Below are positions 48,986 to 56,986 of a stretch of 64,000 bases of DNA, one piece after another (within the stretch, counting starts at the first letter, position 1; each line of letters opens with the position of its first letter). The notes beneath the pieces were generated by a model. It saw nothing but the letters and a program-made list of their open reading frames with translations, searched no databases and was not told the DNA's origin. The stretch comes from Bdellovibrionales bacterium (lineage in GTDB: Bacteria; Myxococcota; XYA12-FULL-58-9; SYDY01): assembly GCA_005801425.1 (NCBI GenBank), contig SYDY01000098.1:20058-84057 (forward strand), read 5' to 3'. The position numbers and the translations under genes were made by a program.

Positions 48986-50830
48986 ATGAGCACGATTCAT
49001 ACGACACCGGGCGTTTTGCCTCACATTACGTTCAATATCAACGAATCGCATGTGGGACGATCACCCCATGATGTGGCAAGACACATGGCCGGTGAATGGA
49101 ACAAAGCGCATCCCGCGCAACCCATGAGCCCCAAAGCTGTCGCCTATTTGGCGCAACTTATCTCCGAACACACCAAGACCCAGCCGCATGCGGCGATTCA
49201 AAATATTCCAACGCGCACGATTTCCGTACAGCAAGAACATTTGTTCGATCATCTCACGGGCGGTGATCATCATGTGACGACCCCCAGTACCACAATCCAC
49301 ACTGCATTTGCGCCCAGCACCCATACAGCGACCACCCTCACGGCAACCCATCAGGTGTCTCCACCCACAGCGTTGCAACGTACCGTGCAAACACAATGCA
49401 TCGACACCCAAACAAAATCGGGTTGGCGCAAGCGAATAGGCGATCGTTTGCATGCGTTTTTTCAATCTCAAAATTTGGCCGTCGCAGGAAAGAACGTCGA
49501 TAAAGTACTTCTATCCATTGGGGACAGTGCCGAAATGACGCATTTGCGGCATGCAGCCGAAGGCGCGCATGCGACAGCAAATCCGACACCTGCATTGCAC
49601 TCTGTTGAAGCCCCCCATGCAACCGAGGTGCACGCCGACACAGGAACCGAGCATACGATAGAAACTATCGGCAATGTGGCGGGTGGTCTTGCCATAGGAT
49701 TTGGTACCATTGCTTTGGGTGCGGGCATCGTGATGATGCACCAGGGGAAACGTTCACTTAAAAGTATCGCAGCCATGCGGCGTGTGCACAAAGAACTTCA
49801 AAAAGAGATGATCAATCCGTTCTACAATGTGGAAGAGAAGGCGGTTGATTTTGGGAAATTGCTAAGTGCATTTACAGGGGATCCAAGTTGGACGAGCGAC
49901 GAAAAACAAAAACTGCTACAACACGACATAGCGAACTACGCGACGGCCCATCATATTCTTACCTATTTGAATGCAGCGTTGCACAACGTCCATCACGATG
50001 CAGAGCATCATCTTCAGGCGGGCAAAGTCACTGTGGCCAAAGGCGCATTGGCGACGGCCGGCGGTGTTGCACATTTTGTTGCGGTGGCTGCGGGAAGTGC
50101 AGCAGCTGGACCCGTGGCACCTCTTTTAGGTGGTGCAGCAGCAGGCGTGGCGGCTGTCAAAATGGGCATTTTGGCCAAGCAGCATTATGTCGATGCCAAG
50201 GCATGCGATGTGAGTCTGCATGCACTGGATGGCATCAGAAAAAACATTCTCGCGGATCCCACGTTGGATAAAGAACAAAAAGATCTGCTGATCGATCTTC
50301 TGAGCGCGCGTACCGCATCGCTTAGACTAACACGCATGGACAGTGAATGGAGCTTGACCACCAAATCACTTCTTTCCGTAGGTCTTGGTGTGGCCACTGC
50401 CTCTGCAGCCGCAGGAACAGTTGCGAGCATCGCGATTGCGGTGGGTTCTGCGGTGGCCATCGGTGCAGTGGCGGCAGCTATGGCCACAGGCATTGGTGCT
50501 GCGGTTATTCTTGGCGCAGGTTGTATCTGTGGATTGGTCCACTTTGCAGCCAAAGCACGACGAAAACGCAAAGAAGCACAGTTGGGTAACGATGCTAAAA
50601 TTTCGCCATTCACCCAAGAAATATTGCTCGATACCCTTCGGGAAGAATCAACCAAATCCACGAAGGGACCGATGACTTCATGGGTCAACCAAATTTTAGG
50701 TGCGGGTTTTCCAAACGCAGACCATGGCGCGCCTTTGTACGCGACAGAGTTTAGTCTTCGTCCAAGTTTCGCACTGAAAAATCATAAGGCTTTAGAAGAT
50801 CATGCAGCGCATGGACCTCATCACGCTTAA
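48986..50830 (+). CDS. 614-residue protein with large hydrophobic Ala/Gly segments
   Basis: There is no N-terminal signal. Residues 1-220 are polar, rich in Thr, His and Pro. Three hydrophobic blocks follow: about 228-250 (GGLAIGFGTIALGAGIVMM), 350-400 (long Ala/Gly/Val stretch including AAGPVAPLLGGAAAGVAAVK) and 460-520 (Ala/Val-rich, ending AAVILGAGCICGLVHFAAK and a basic KARRKRKEA). Charged, helical stretches separate them, and the C-terminus is polar. Such internal hydrophobic hairpins without a signal occur in type III translocators/effectors and in chlamydial-type inclusion proteins, but no homologue is recognised. The final stop shares bases with the convergent P-loop gene. TATAGT 9 bases before the ATG may be its -10. 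Confidence 0.7.
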   Translation: MSTIHTTPGVLPHITFNINESHVGRSPHDVARHMAGEWNKAHPAQPMSPKAVAYLAQLISEHTKTQPHAAIQNIPTRTISVQQEHLFDHLTGGDHHVTTPSTTIHTAFAPSTHTATTLTATHQVSPPTALQRTVQTQCIDTQTKSGWRKRIGDRLHAFFQSQNLAVAGKNVDKVLLSIGDSAEMTHLRHAAEGAHATANPTPALHSVEAPHATEVHADTGTEHTIETIGNVAGGLAIGFGTIALGAGIVMMHQGKRSLKSIAAMRRVHKELQKEMINPFYNVEEKAVDFGKLLSAFTGDPSWTSDEKQKLLQHDIANYATAHHILTYLNAALHNVHHDAEHHLQAGKVTVAKGALATAGGVAHFVAVAAGSAAAGPVAPLLGGAAAGVAAVKMGILAKQHYVDAKACDVSLHALDGIRKNILADPTLDKEQKDLLIDLLSARTASLRLTRMDSEWSLTTKSLLSVGLGVATASAAAGTVASIAIAVGSAVAIGAVAAAMATGIGAAVILGAGCICGLVHFAAKARRKRKEAQLGNDAKISPFTQEILLDTLREESTKSTKGPMTSWVNQILGAGFPNADHGAPLYATEFSLRPSFALKNHKALEDHAAHGPHHA

Positions 50831-51411
50831 CGACGCTGGCCTATTTGTTCCAGGAGATAGTCCGTTCTCTCCACGATCGACATAGGCGCGCGATTGGAAT
50901 GAAACGCCGGAATTGAAATCAGTTTTTGTAGTGGATGCGTTCCGTTGCCCTCAAAACACTTTTTATAGTTTGCGACCACGGCGGCGTGATGTCGCAAGGC
51001 TTCATTGCAATCCTGTTTTCTAATTTCGTTTTGGACATAATAGCGCCTGGCCATCGGTTCAATGACACAGGCAATATCGTAATGTGCTTGCAGGGCCGTG
51101 GTGAGATCTTGGGGGGGCATGGTTAAGTTTTCCATATGCGCAAAACCAAGAATATCAATCATGCTGCGATCTAAAAATAGTAATTCGCTTTGGCTTGGTT
51201 CATCCTCCCGTGCTTTTTGACGCGCGGTGAGTTCATGAAGCAAAAGGTCTGGCTCTAAAAACAATTGCTCGAAATCATCTCTTTGTACGGCTTCTGAAAA
51301 TATTTCCGTGAACACTTCGGGCCGAACATCAAATCCACGTTGATGAAGTTCATCGACAATGCTTGTTTTGCCCACACCTGGGCCACCGGTGAGAACGATT
51401 TTTAGTGACAT
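50827..51411 (-). CDS. P-loop ATPase/kinase-like protein (AAA_28 type)
   Basis: The 194-residue protein begins with Walker A in LKIVLTGGPGVGKTSIVDEL, then RGFDVRPEVFTEIFSEAV (the conserved 'v.E..r.i' segment of NadR/Ttd14-like ATPases) and a Walker-B-like SELLFLDRSMIDILGFA with the DRS...D motif. The C-terminal part has Tyr/Arg residues (RRYYVQNEIRKQDC) that would form the lid. The AAA_28 family includes nucleoside-phosphate and lipid-binding ATPases of unclear roles. The length is the family norm. Its stop overlaps the stop of the 614-residue gene on the other strand by 3-4 bases, and it is divergent from the SulP-carbonic anhydrase gene. Confidence 0.85.
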   Translation of the reverse strand: MSLKIVLTGGPGVGKTSIVDELHQRGFDVRPEVFTEIFSEAVQRDDFEQLFLEPDLLLHELTARQKAREDEPSQSELLFLDRSMIDILGFAHMENLTMPPQDLTTALQAHYDIACVIEPMARRYYVQNEIRKQDCNEALRHHAAVVANYKKCFEGNGTHPLQKLISIPAFHSNRAPMSIVERTDYLLEQIGQRR

Positions 51412-51496
51412 CCTGACGATAATGATATCACTGACCTGTTACTTTGAAATATTTTTTTTGTATTGCTCATTGATTCCCCTGAAGGAGCGTTTTGTA

Positions 51497-53752
51497 GTGA
51501 TAAAATTCAGTCCTAAAACTTTCGGCCATGATTTGATGGCTGGTCTTGTCGTGTATGTGGTCGCCCTTCCTCTGTGTTTGGGTATTGCCCTTGCCTCCGA
51601 TGCGCCATTGGCATCAGGACTCATCGCGGGGGTTCTTGGTGGGATCTTGGTGGGTGCGCTCAGCGGTTCCCATATAAGCGTGTCCGGTCCTGCTGCGGGT
51701 TTAACAGCGGTGGTCGCATCGCAAATCGCGGCGCTCGGTTCATTTTCTGCGTTTTTGATGGCTGTTGTGATTGGCGGAATTGTACAAGTAGGACTTGGTA
51801 TTGCACGTGCCGGTTTTATCGCCAGTTTTTTTCCGTCAAGCGTAATCAAAGGTCTTCTTGCGGCCATCGGTGTTATTTTAGTGCTCAAGCAAATTCCCCA
51901 TGTGCTAGGCCATGACACCGACGTGGAAGGCGAGATGGCTTTCGTCCAGCCTGATGGAGAAAACTCGTTCACCGAACTTGTTGCCTCATTTTTCCATATT
52001 CAACCTGGGGCAGCGATGATTGGGCTTTTATCCATCGCCCTTATGATTGGATGGGGGCGTATCAAACCATTGAAAAATAGCTTGATCCCCGTACCGCTCG
52101 TCGTTGTTGCTGTGGGTATGGCTTTGGATTGGTTGTTGCGCATGTTGGGTAGCCGTTGGGTGCTTGGAAATGCACATCTTGTTCAAGTGCCTGTTAGCGA
52201 CAGTCCTCAGGCAGCACTTCAACTTCTCACGTTCCCTGATTGGTCTCAATTTGGTAATCCCGCTATTTACATGGCGGGGTTAACACTTGCCATCGTTGCT
52301 TCGCTTGAAACGCTTCTTAATCTGGATGCAGTTGACAAGATTGATCCGGAGCAACGTTATTCACCGCCCAACCGAGAATTGATTGCCCAAGGTGTGGGCA
52401 ATATGTTTGCCGGGCTTCTCGGCGGTATTCCCATGACAAGTGTCATTGTGCGCAGCAGTGTGAATATCCATGCGGGTGGCAAGACGAAACTGAGCGCCAT
52501 GGTGCATGGTGTTCTGCTGTTGATCTCGGTTCTTTTTATTCCACGACTACTTAATAGCATTCCAATCTCTGCACTTGCCGCCATTCTTTTGATGACAGGT
52601 TTCAAACTCGCAACACCCGCATTGTTTCGTCAGATGTGGGTTGCAGGGCGTCAGCAATTTGCTCCATTTATCGCAACGGTCATTGTCATTGTTTTCACCG
52701 ACCTGCTTACGGGAGTCCTGGTCGGTTTGGGTGTAGCCATTGCATTCATTTTGTGGAGCAGTTTCCGCACGCCCATGCGAACTTTTCTCGAACGGCATAT
52801 CAGCAATGATGTTTTGCGCGTTGAGCTTGGCAGTCAAGTGGGATTTTTTAATCGTGCAAGTCTCAACAAGGTATTGAGTGAGATCCCCAGAGGCGGGCAT
52901 GTTTTGCTTGATGCGCGAAATACCGATTATATCGACCCCGATATATTGGATTTGATCTATGATTTTAAATCCAATATGGCACCTGCCCACGGTGTGCGAT
53001 TGAGCATGCTAGGTTTCGCAGACAACTACCCACAGCTTTCCGATCGTATACGTTTTGTGGATCACGCGACCCATGCCCTGCAAGCGTCTTTAAGCCCTGA
53101 TGCTGTGCTTGATCTTCTTAAACGTGGCAATGAGCGTTTTTTGCGCGGCGAACGTTTAACGCGTGATCTCTTGCGTCAAATTGAAGCGACAGCGCCAGGG
53201 CAGTCGCCCTTGGCGGTGATTTTCAGTTGTATTGATAGCCGAGCGCAAGTGGAACATATTTTTGATCTTGGTATTGGCGATATTTTCAGTGTTCGCATTG
53301 CAGGCAATGTTGTGAGCGAGAAAGTTCTCGGATGCATTGAGTACAGTTGCAAGGTGGCGGGTGCCAAGTTAATTGTGGTGATGGGGCATACCGCGTGTGG
53401 TGCAGTAGGTTTTGCTGCGCAATTAAAACACGAACAAAAAGATGCCTTGGAGGCAACAGGGTGTGCCCATATTGATGTCCTGGTGAATGAAATTCAAAAA
53501 TGCATTGAACCGCGTTCATCCATGGCAACGGAGATCACTCCTACCTATGTGGACGAAATTGCACGAAGAAATGTATTGCGCACGATGGATGTGGTTCGCA
53601 CTGAAAGCAGCACGATCAGTGATCTGCTTGCAACCGGTACCATAGGGATCGTGGGTGCGATGTACGATGTAAGTACAGGTACCGTGACGTTTATGGACGA
53701 AGGAAAAATTGTGGTGACCCCAACGGGATTCGAACCCGTGTTGCCGACGTGA
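51497..53752 (+). CDS. SulP-family anion transporter fused to a beta-carbonic anhydrase
   Basis: Residues 1-430 form an SLC26/SulP transporter (DLMAGLVVYVVALPLCLGIALAS given in part as VYVVALPLCLGIALAS; GSHISVSGPAAGLTAVV; LLGGIPMTSVIVRSSVNI). A STAS-like domain follows (about 440-550, VLLDARNTDYIDPDIL). Residues 555-735 are a beta-class carbonic anhydrase with zinc ligands Cys578 and Asp580 (SCIDSR, Arg582), His631 and Cys634 (MGHTACGAV). Such fusions are thought to import bicarbonate or couple CO2 hydration to transport. GTG 51497 is chosen because GAAGGAG lies 9 bases upstream; the frame extends to 51359 over the divergent gene. The last 14 codons are antisense to the tRNA-Glu gene, so the natural stop seems to be missing. 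Confidence 0.92.
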   Translation: MIKFSPKTFGHDLMAGLVVYVVALPLCLGIALASDAPLASGLIAGVLGGILVGALSGSHISVSGPAAGLTAVVASQIAALGSFSAFLMAVVIGGIVQVGLGIARAGFIASFFPSSVIKGLLAAIGVILVLKQIPHVLGHDTDVEGEMAFVQPDGENSFTELVASFFHIQPGAAMIGLLSIALMIGWGRIKPLKNSLIPVPLVVVAVGMALDWLLRMLGSRWVLGNAHLVQVPVSDSPQAALQLLTFPDWSQFGNPAIYMAGLTLAIVASLETLLNLDAVDKIDPEQRYSPPNRELIAQGVGNMFAGLLGGIPMTSVIVRSSVNIHAGGKTKLSAMVHGVLLLISVLFIPRLLNSIPISALAAILLMTGFKLATPALFRQMWVAGRQQFAPFIATVIVIVFTDLLTGVLVGLGVAIAFILWSSFRTPMRTFLERHISNDVLRVELGSQVGFFNRASLNKVLSEIPRGGHVLLDARNTDYIDPDILDLIYDFKSNMAPAHGVRLSMLGFADNYPQLSDRIRFVDHATHALQASLSPDAVLDLLKRGNERFLRGERLTRDLLRQIEATAPGQSPLAVIFSCIDSRAQVEHIFDLGIGDIFSVRIAGNVVSEKVLGCIEYSCKVAGAKLIVVMGHTACGAVGFAAQLKHEQKDALEATGCAHIDVLVNEIQKCIEPRSSMATEITPTYVDEIARRNVLRTMDVVRTESSTISDLLATGTIGIVGAMYDVSTGTVTFMDEGKIVVTPTGFEPVLPT

Positions 53753-53786
53753 GAGGCCAGCGTCCTAACCGCTAGACGATGGGGCC
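53712..53786 (-). tRNA. tRNA-Glu (anticodon CUC)
   Basis: Read on the minus strand from 53786: acceptor GGCCCCA pairs with TGGGGTC, D-arm TCTAGCGGTTAGGA, anticodon arm CTGGC-CTCTCAC-GTCGG with anticodon CUC at the centre of the 7-base loop, T-arm CACGGGTTCGAATCCCGT, discriminator A and an encoded CCA (53712-53714). All stems close with standard or G-T pairs. The 3' half (53712-53752) lies antisense to the end of the carbonic-anhydrase fusion gene. Upstream on its own strand, TTGCAA near 53847 and ATATGG near 53828 could form its promoter. Confidence 0.95.
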
Positions 53787-53893
53787 AACCAGGATGTGTA
53801 GAACACAGCCTTAAAGGATCGGTTAGAAGACCGACCCATATCAAAAACAACCCACACTTTGCAACCCTGCTTTGATTGGTTAGACTTGCCGGC

Positions 53894-54442
53894 ATGTTAG
53901 CCTACGCCCTTGGTTGCGCGATGTGGAGCCTGGGGATCCTACCAGGCCCTGTGGGAATTGAAGCAAGCGTGGGTGTGCGATCGCCCATCCCGTTGCATGG
54001 GGGCGCTGTAATCGGAGGAGGAATTAACGGCAGTTTGGGCATTGTGGGCCCGCTGACGTTGGTTGCAGGTGTTCAATTTGGCCGCGCAACAGCCTTGGCA
54101 TCCTCAAGCGATATTACTATCGACGAATACCGATTTTTTATTGGACCTGAGATTGCGTGGATCAAAGGCGTAGGCGCACTGTTTGCAAGGGCGGGTGTTG
54201 GCATGATTGGCCTAGTGCAGAATGTGCGTGATCTAGGCACTGGGAACGGTACGGAACCAATTCACGATGGGCACACAGTGGGACCTTGGTTATGGTCAAC
54301 CTTAGGAGCCCGTGTCTTTTTTGGAGATCATGTATTTACGCATGTCATGGCAGGCGGTGGCTGGACCTGGCTGCGCGTGGATGATCAACGTAAACACAAC
54401 ATGCATGCCATTGCCGAATGTGGTTTGGGATATCGTTTTTGA
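53894..54442 (+). CDS. Outer-membrane beta-barrel-like protein
   Basis: MLAYALGCAMWSLGILPGPVG looks like a signal peptide, followed by about 160 residues of alternating Gly/aromatic strands (IEASVGVRSPIPL, AVIGGGINGSLGIV, LTLVAGVQFGRAT, YRFFIGPEIAWI, ALFARAGVGMIGLV, WLWSTLGARVFFG, FTHVMAGGGWTWL) ending in Phe (CGLGYRF), which is the usual C-terminal residue of outer-membrane barrels. 182 residues would form a small eight-strand barrel. ATG 53894 is chosen over a TTG at 53876. The stop overlaps the next start by one base; the three genes from here to 56957 form an operon. Confidence 0.75.
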   Translation: MLAYALGCAMWSLGILPGPVGIEASVGVRSPIPLHGGAVIGGGINGSLGIVGPLTLVAGVQFGRATALASSSDITIDEYRFFIGPEIAWIKGVGALFARAGVGMIGLVQNVRDLGTGNGTEPIHDGHTVGPWLWSTLGARVFFGDHVFTHVMAGGGWTWLRVDDQRKHNMHAIAECGLGYRF

Positions 54443-55095
54443 TGAATGCTTGCTTGTTCACGTTGTGGCTCTTAGGCGTGAACGACACACAGATCGGTGA
54501 TCCTGCCAATCAAGACGAATGGCGTATTCCGGGATTTCAACTGGCCATGGGCATTGAAAGTTTTGGTTCGGCAGGACCAGCCAAAACGACGATTTTTAAT
54601 GGTGGTTTGGGTTTGATGCTGCGGCCTACGATCCATTTGGATGAGCAGTGGAGCGTTGCAGCGACACTGCGTTATCAAATGCTGCATCGTGGCCTGAGTG
54701 GCTATCGTTGGCGTGCTACGGCAGGCATCATGTATCACCCGTTCAGTTCACTGCGTATGCTTTTAAGTTTTGGATACGCGGGAATGAAAGCAGATGTGGA
54801 CCATCCCGATGTGACAGTGGATGATGCCCTATCCCAAGGACGCACCCGCGACGCCAGTGCTGCAGCGCTGAACAGTTGTGACGGGACAGGGGCGGTGGGG
54901 GAGCTTGAATTTGCATACCTGCTGCGTTTGGGCTCAGTGCTTGCGACAGGGCCTTATATCAGTGCTGATCTCCAATGGTTGCATTGTGAAGATCGGCATG
55001 ACGTGATCGATTCAGCAACCGGTCTTGCATCGCGTACCGACCAATGGTGGACAACCTACGGCTGGGGTGCGGGCTGGATGGTGGTGTGGCGATGA
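54442..55095 (+). CDS. Outer-membrane beta-barrel-like protein, second gene of operon
   Basis: ATG 54442 shares a base with the stop of the previous gene. A short hydrophobic N-terminus (MNACLFTLWLLGV) serves as signal. The 217 residues show beta-barrel-like strands with alternating polar and aromatic residues (FQLAMGIESFG, NGGLGLMLRPTIHL, QWSVAATLRYQM, RWRATAGIMYHPF, LRMLLSFGYAGM, GPYISADLQWLH, YGWGAGWMVVWR). No family name is evident. It overlaps the following TonB-dependent receptor gene by 4 bases (ATGA), so the products are probably made together, possibly as accessory proteins of the receptor. Confidence 0.72.
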   Translation: MNACLFTLWLLGVNDTQIGDPANQDEWRIPGFQLAMGIESFGSAGPAKTTIFNGGLGLMLRPTIHLDEQWSVAATLRYQMLHRGLSGYRWRATAGIMYHPFSSLRMLLSFGYAGMKADVDHPDVTVDDALSQGRTRDASAAALNSCDGTGAVGELEFAYLLRLGSVLATGPYISADLQWLHCEDRHDVIDSATGLASRTDQWWTTYGWGAGWMVVWR

Positions 55096-56957
55096 TCCAG
55101 GCCTTTGTGTTGTTTGCTCTGTTTGCAGCGTCTGATCCTGTGAAAACCGAGGAACAAGAATTTTCAGCGGTGGTTGAAGGCCGAAAAATCGAACCAGAAC
55201 AAGCCATTCGTGCGTTTGACAATGATGAAGCGTCTCATGTTCCAGGAAGCATGGGAGATCCATTTCATGTTGTCACAGCGCTTCCAGGGGTTTCTGCCAC
55301 GTTTTCGCTTTTGCCCGTTCCGGCCATCCGTGGTTCAAGTCCTGCGGGCACGGGATTTCTTTTGGATGGCATGCGTGTGCCGATGCTGTTCCACTTGCTT
55401 GCAGGACCGGCGGTTGTTCATCCGCGATTTATCGATTCTGTAACCGTATATCCAGGCGGATTTTCGACACGTTACGGTGGGTATATCGGCGGTATTATTG
55501 ATGGAAAAACCCGCGATATTGAAAAGAAAAAACTTCTGATCGATGCGCAGGCAGATAGCACCAGCAGCAGTTTGTATGTCAGCACGCAATTGCCTCGCAA
55601 TGTTAGAATAGCCGCATCAGGTCGCTATGGCTATCCGGGTGTTTTTTTACGTTTATTTGAACCGGGAAGCAGCTACAGTTACTACGATTACCAAGTGCGT
55701 GTTGAAGGTGAACTTCGCAATCAACGTTGGTCGCTCTCTCTTCTTGGTGCGGGCGATAAGCTTCAGCGAAGTCAGAAAATTGGCGTGAGCTCTTTTGTCG
55801 ATGTTCAGTTCCATCGTTTGTTACTTAAACATGCATGGGAAATCACGCCGCGTCTTCGCCAAGAATCGCAGATGATTTTCAGTTTCGATCGAGCGCAATC
55901 GGATCCCCAAGGGAAGGGCACATCGTCTTTTGGTACGGAGGCACGCATTTTATGGATGTGGCAAATGCTTTCGTGGATTGACGTAGAAGCAGGCATTCAA
56001 GGTTTTGGACGAAGCAGTCGCGATGAACGTGTGCTTGGCGCAAGTTCGGGTGGGTTTTTTGAAGAAGTGCCCATTGACGATCCCAAAGTTGGACTTGGAA
56101 GTGTGGGCGCCTTTGTGGAGGCCACGTTAGTTCCGCTTAAAGGACTTAGGGTCACGCCTGGTGCACGTGTGGATGCGTATTTTAGTGGGGATACGCAGAA
56201 AGTATCCGCAGATGGTCGTTTGCGTGCGTGGTATTGTGCGTGGGGAAAGCAACAATGCTTGCTTGCGGTGAAAGCAAGCACAGGCACATTTCACCAACCC
56301 CCACGTTTGCTGGTGGCAGTGCCGGGTTTGGACTTTTTGGCACTCAATCGGGGTTTGCTTCAGTCTTTTCAAAACTCCGCAGGAATTGAAGCACGGCTCC
56401 CAGGTGATTTTTTGTTTGAATTGCAGGGATATTACAATCGCATGGATCCGTTGGGCTATGAGCCGAGACTTGCGGTTACGTTGGGTAGCAGCCAAATTCC
56501 ACCAACACCCAACGCTGCTTTGCATGGACGATCCTATGGTGCTGAAGTTTTATTGCGCAGCATGGGATTGAAACGTGCGTTTGGCTGGGTAGGCTATACT
56601 TGGAGCAAGAGCGAACGCAGTTCGGGTGATAGTTGGTATCCCTATGATTTCGACAGACGGCATCAAGTGACCTTGGTTGCGGGCGTAAGGCTTCCCCGCG
56701 ATTGGCGTTTTTCTATGCGTGGCATGTACCAAAGCGGTGTTCCGGTTGATACCGAGCGAGGACGTTCTACAAGTCGTGCACCTGGATTTGTTCGTTTTGA
56801 TGTTCGTGTTGATAAAACATTTGTTTGGAGGGATTTTAATATCGATTTTTATCTGGATGTTGCCAACGTCACATTGTCACGTGAAGTAGGTGGACTCGCC
56901 GGCACTGAAGGCTTTCGTTATATTTTCCCGAGTTTGGGTATCAAGGTCCTATTGTAG
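55092..56957 (+). CDS. TonB-dependent receptor-like outer-membrane protein
   Basis: ATG 55092 overlaps the previous stop (ATGA) and gives signal MIQAFVLFALFAAS. Residues about 25-140 form a plug-like domain: DPFHVVTALPGVSATFSLLP, AIRGSSPAGTGFLLDGMRVPM, RFIDSVTVYPGGFSTRYGG, the standard plug pattern ('D..r.l.alPGv', 'iRG....n..l.lDG', 'v.v..GpfparyG'). The remaining 480 residues are barrel strands, ending RYIFPSLGIKVLL. A TonB box is not obvious near EEQEFSAV. At 621 residues it is short for the family. The ligand is unknown; siderophore, vitamin or oligosaccharide are all possible. A palindromic repeat 2 bases after the stop separates it from the convergent lipoprotein gene. Confidence 0.85.
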   Translation: MIQAFVLFALFAASDPVKTEEQEFSAVVEGRKIEPEQAIRAFDNDEASHVPGSMGDPFHVVTALPGVSATFSLLPVPAIRGSSPAGTGFLLDGMRVPMLFHLLAGPAVVHPRFIDSVTVYPGGFSTRYGGYIGGIIDGKTRDIEKKKLLIDAQADSTSSSLYVSTQLPRNVRIAASGRYGYPGVFLRLFEPGSSYSYYDYQVRVEGELRNQRWSLSLLGAGDKLQRSQKIGVSSFVDVQFHRLLLKHAWEITPRLRQESQMIFSFDRAQSDPQGKGTSSFGTEARILWMWQMLSWIDVEAGIQGFGRSSRDERVLGASSGGFFEEVPIDDPKVGLGSVGAFVEATLVPLKGLRVTPGARVDAYFSGDTQKVSADGRLRAWYCAWGKQQCLLAVKASTGTFHQPPRLLVAVPGLDFLALNRGLLQSFQNSAGIEARLPGDFLFELQGYYNRMDPLGYEPRLAVTLGSSQIPPTPNAALHGRSYGAEVLLRSMGLKRAFGWVGYTWSKSERSSGDSWYPYDFDRRHQVTLVAGVRLPRDWRFSMRGMYQSGVPVDTERGRSTSRAPGFVRFDVRVDKTFVWRDFNIDFYLDVANVTLSREVGGLAGTEGFRYIFPSLGIKVLL

Positions 56958-56958
56958 A

Positions 56959-56976
56959 GGCGGTTCGCGAACCGCC
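56959..56976. repeat. GGCGGTTCGCGAACCGCC palindrome between convergent genes
   Basis: This perfect 18-base palindrome follows the TonB-receptor stop by 1 base and precedes the convergent lipoprotein stop by 10 bases; CTTTATAAAA follows. It belongs to the repeat family at 17998 and 48273. Its placement suits a bidirectional terminator, though no long T-run is present. Confidence 0.8.
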
Positions 56977-56986
56977 CTTTATAAAA

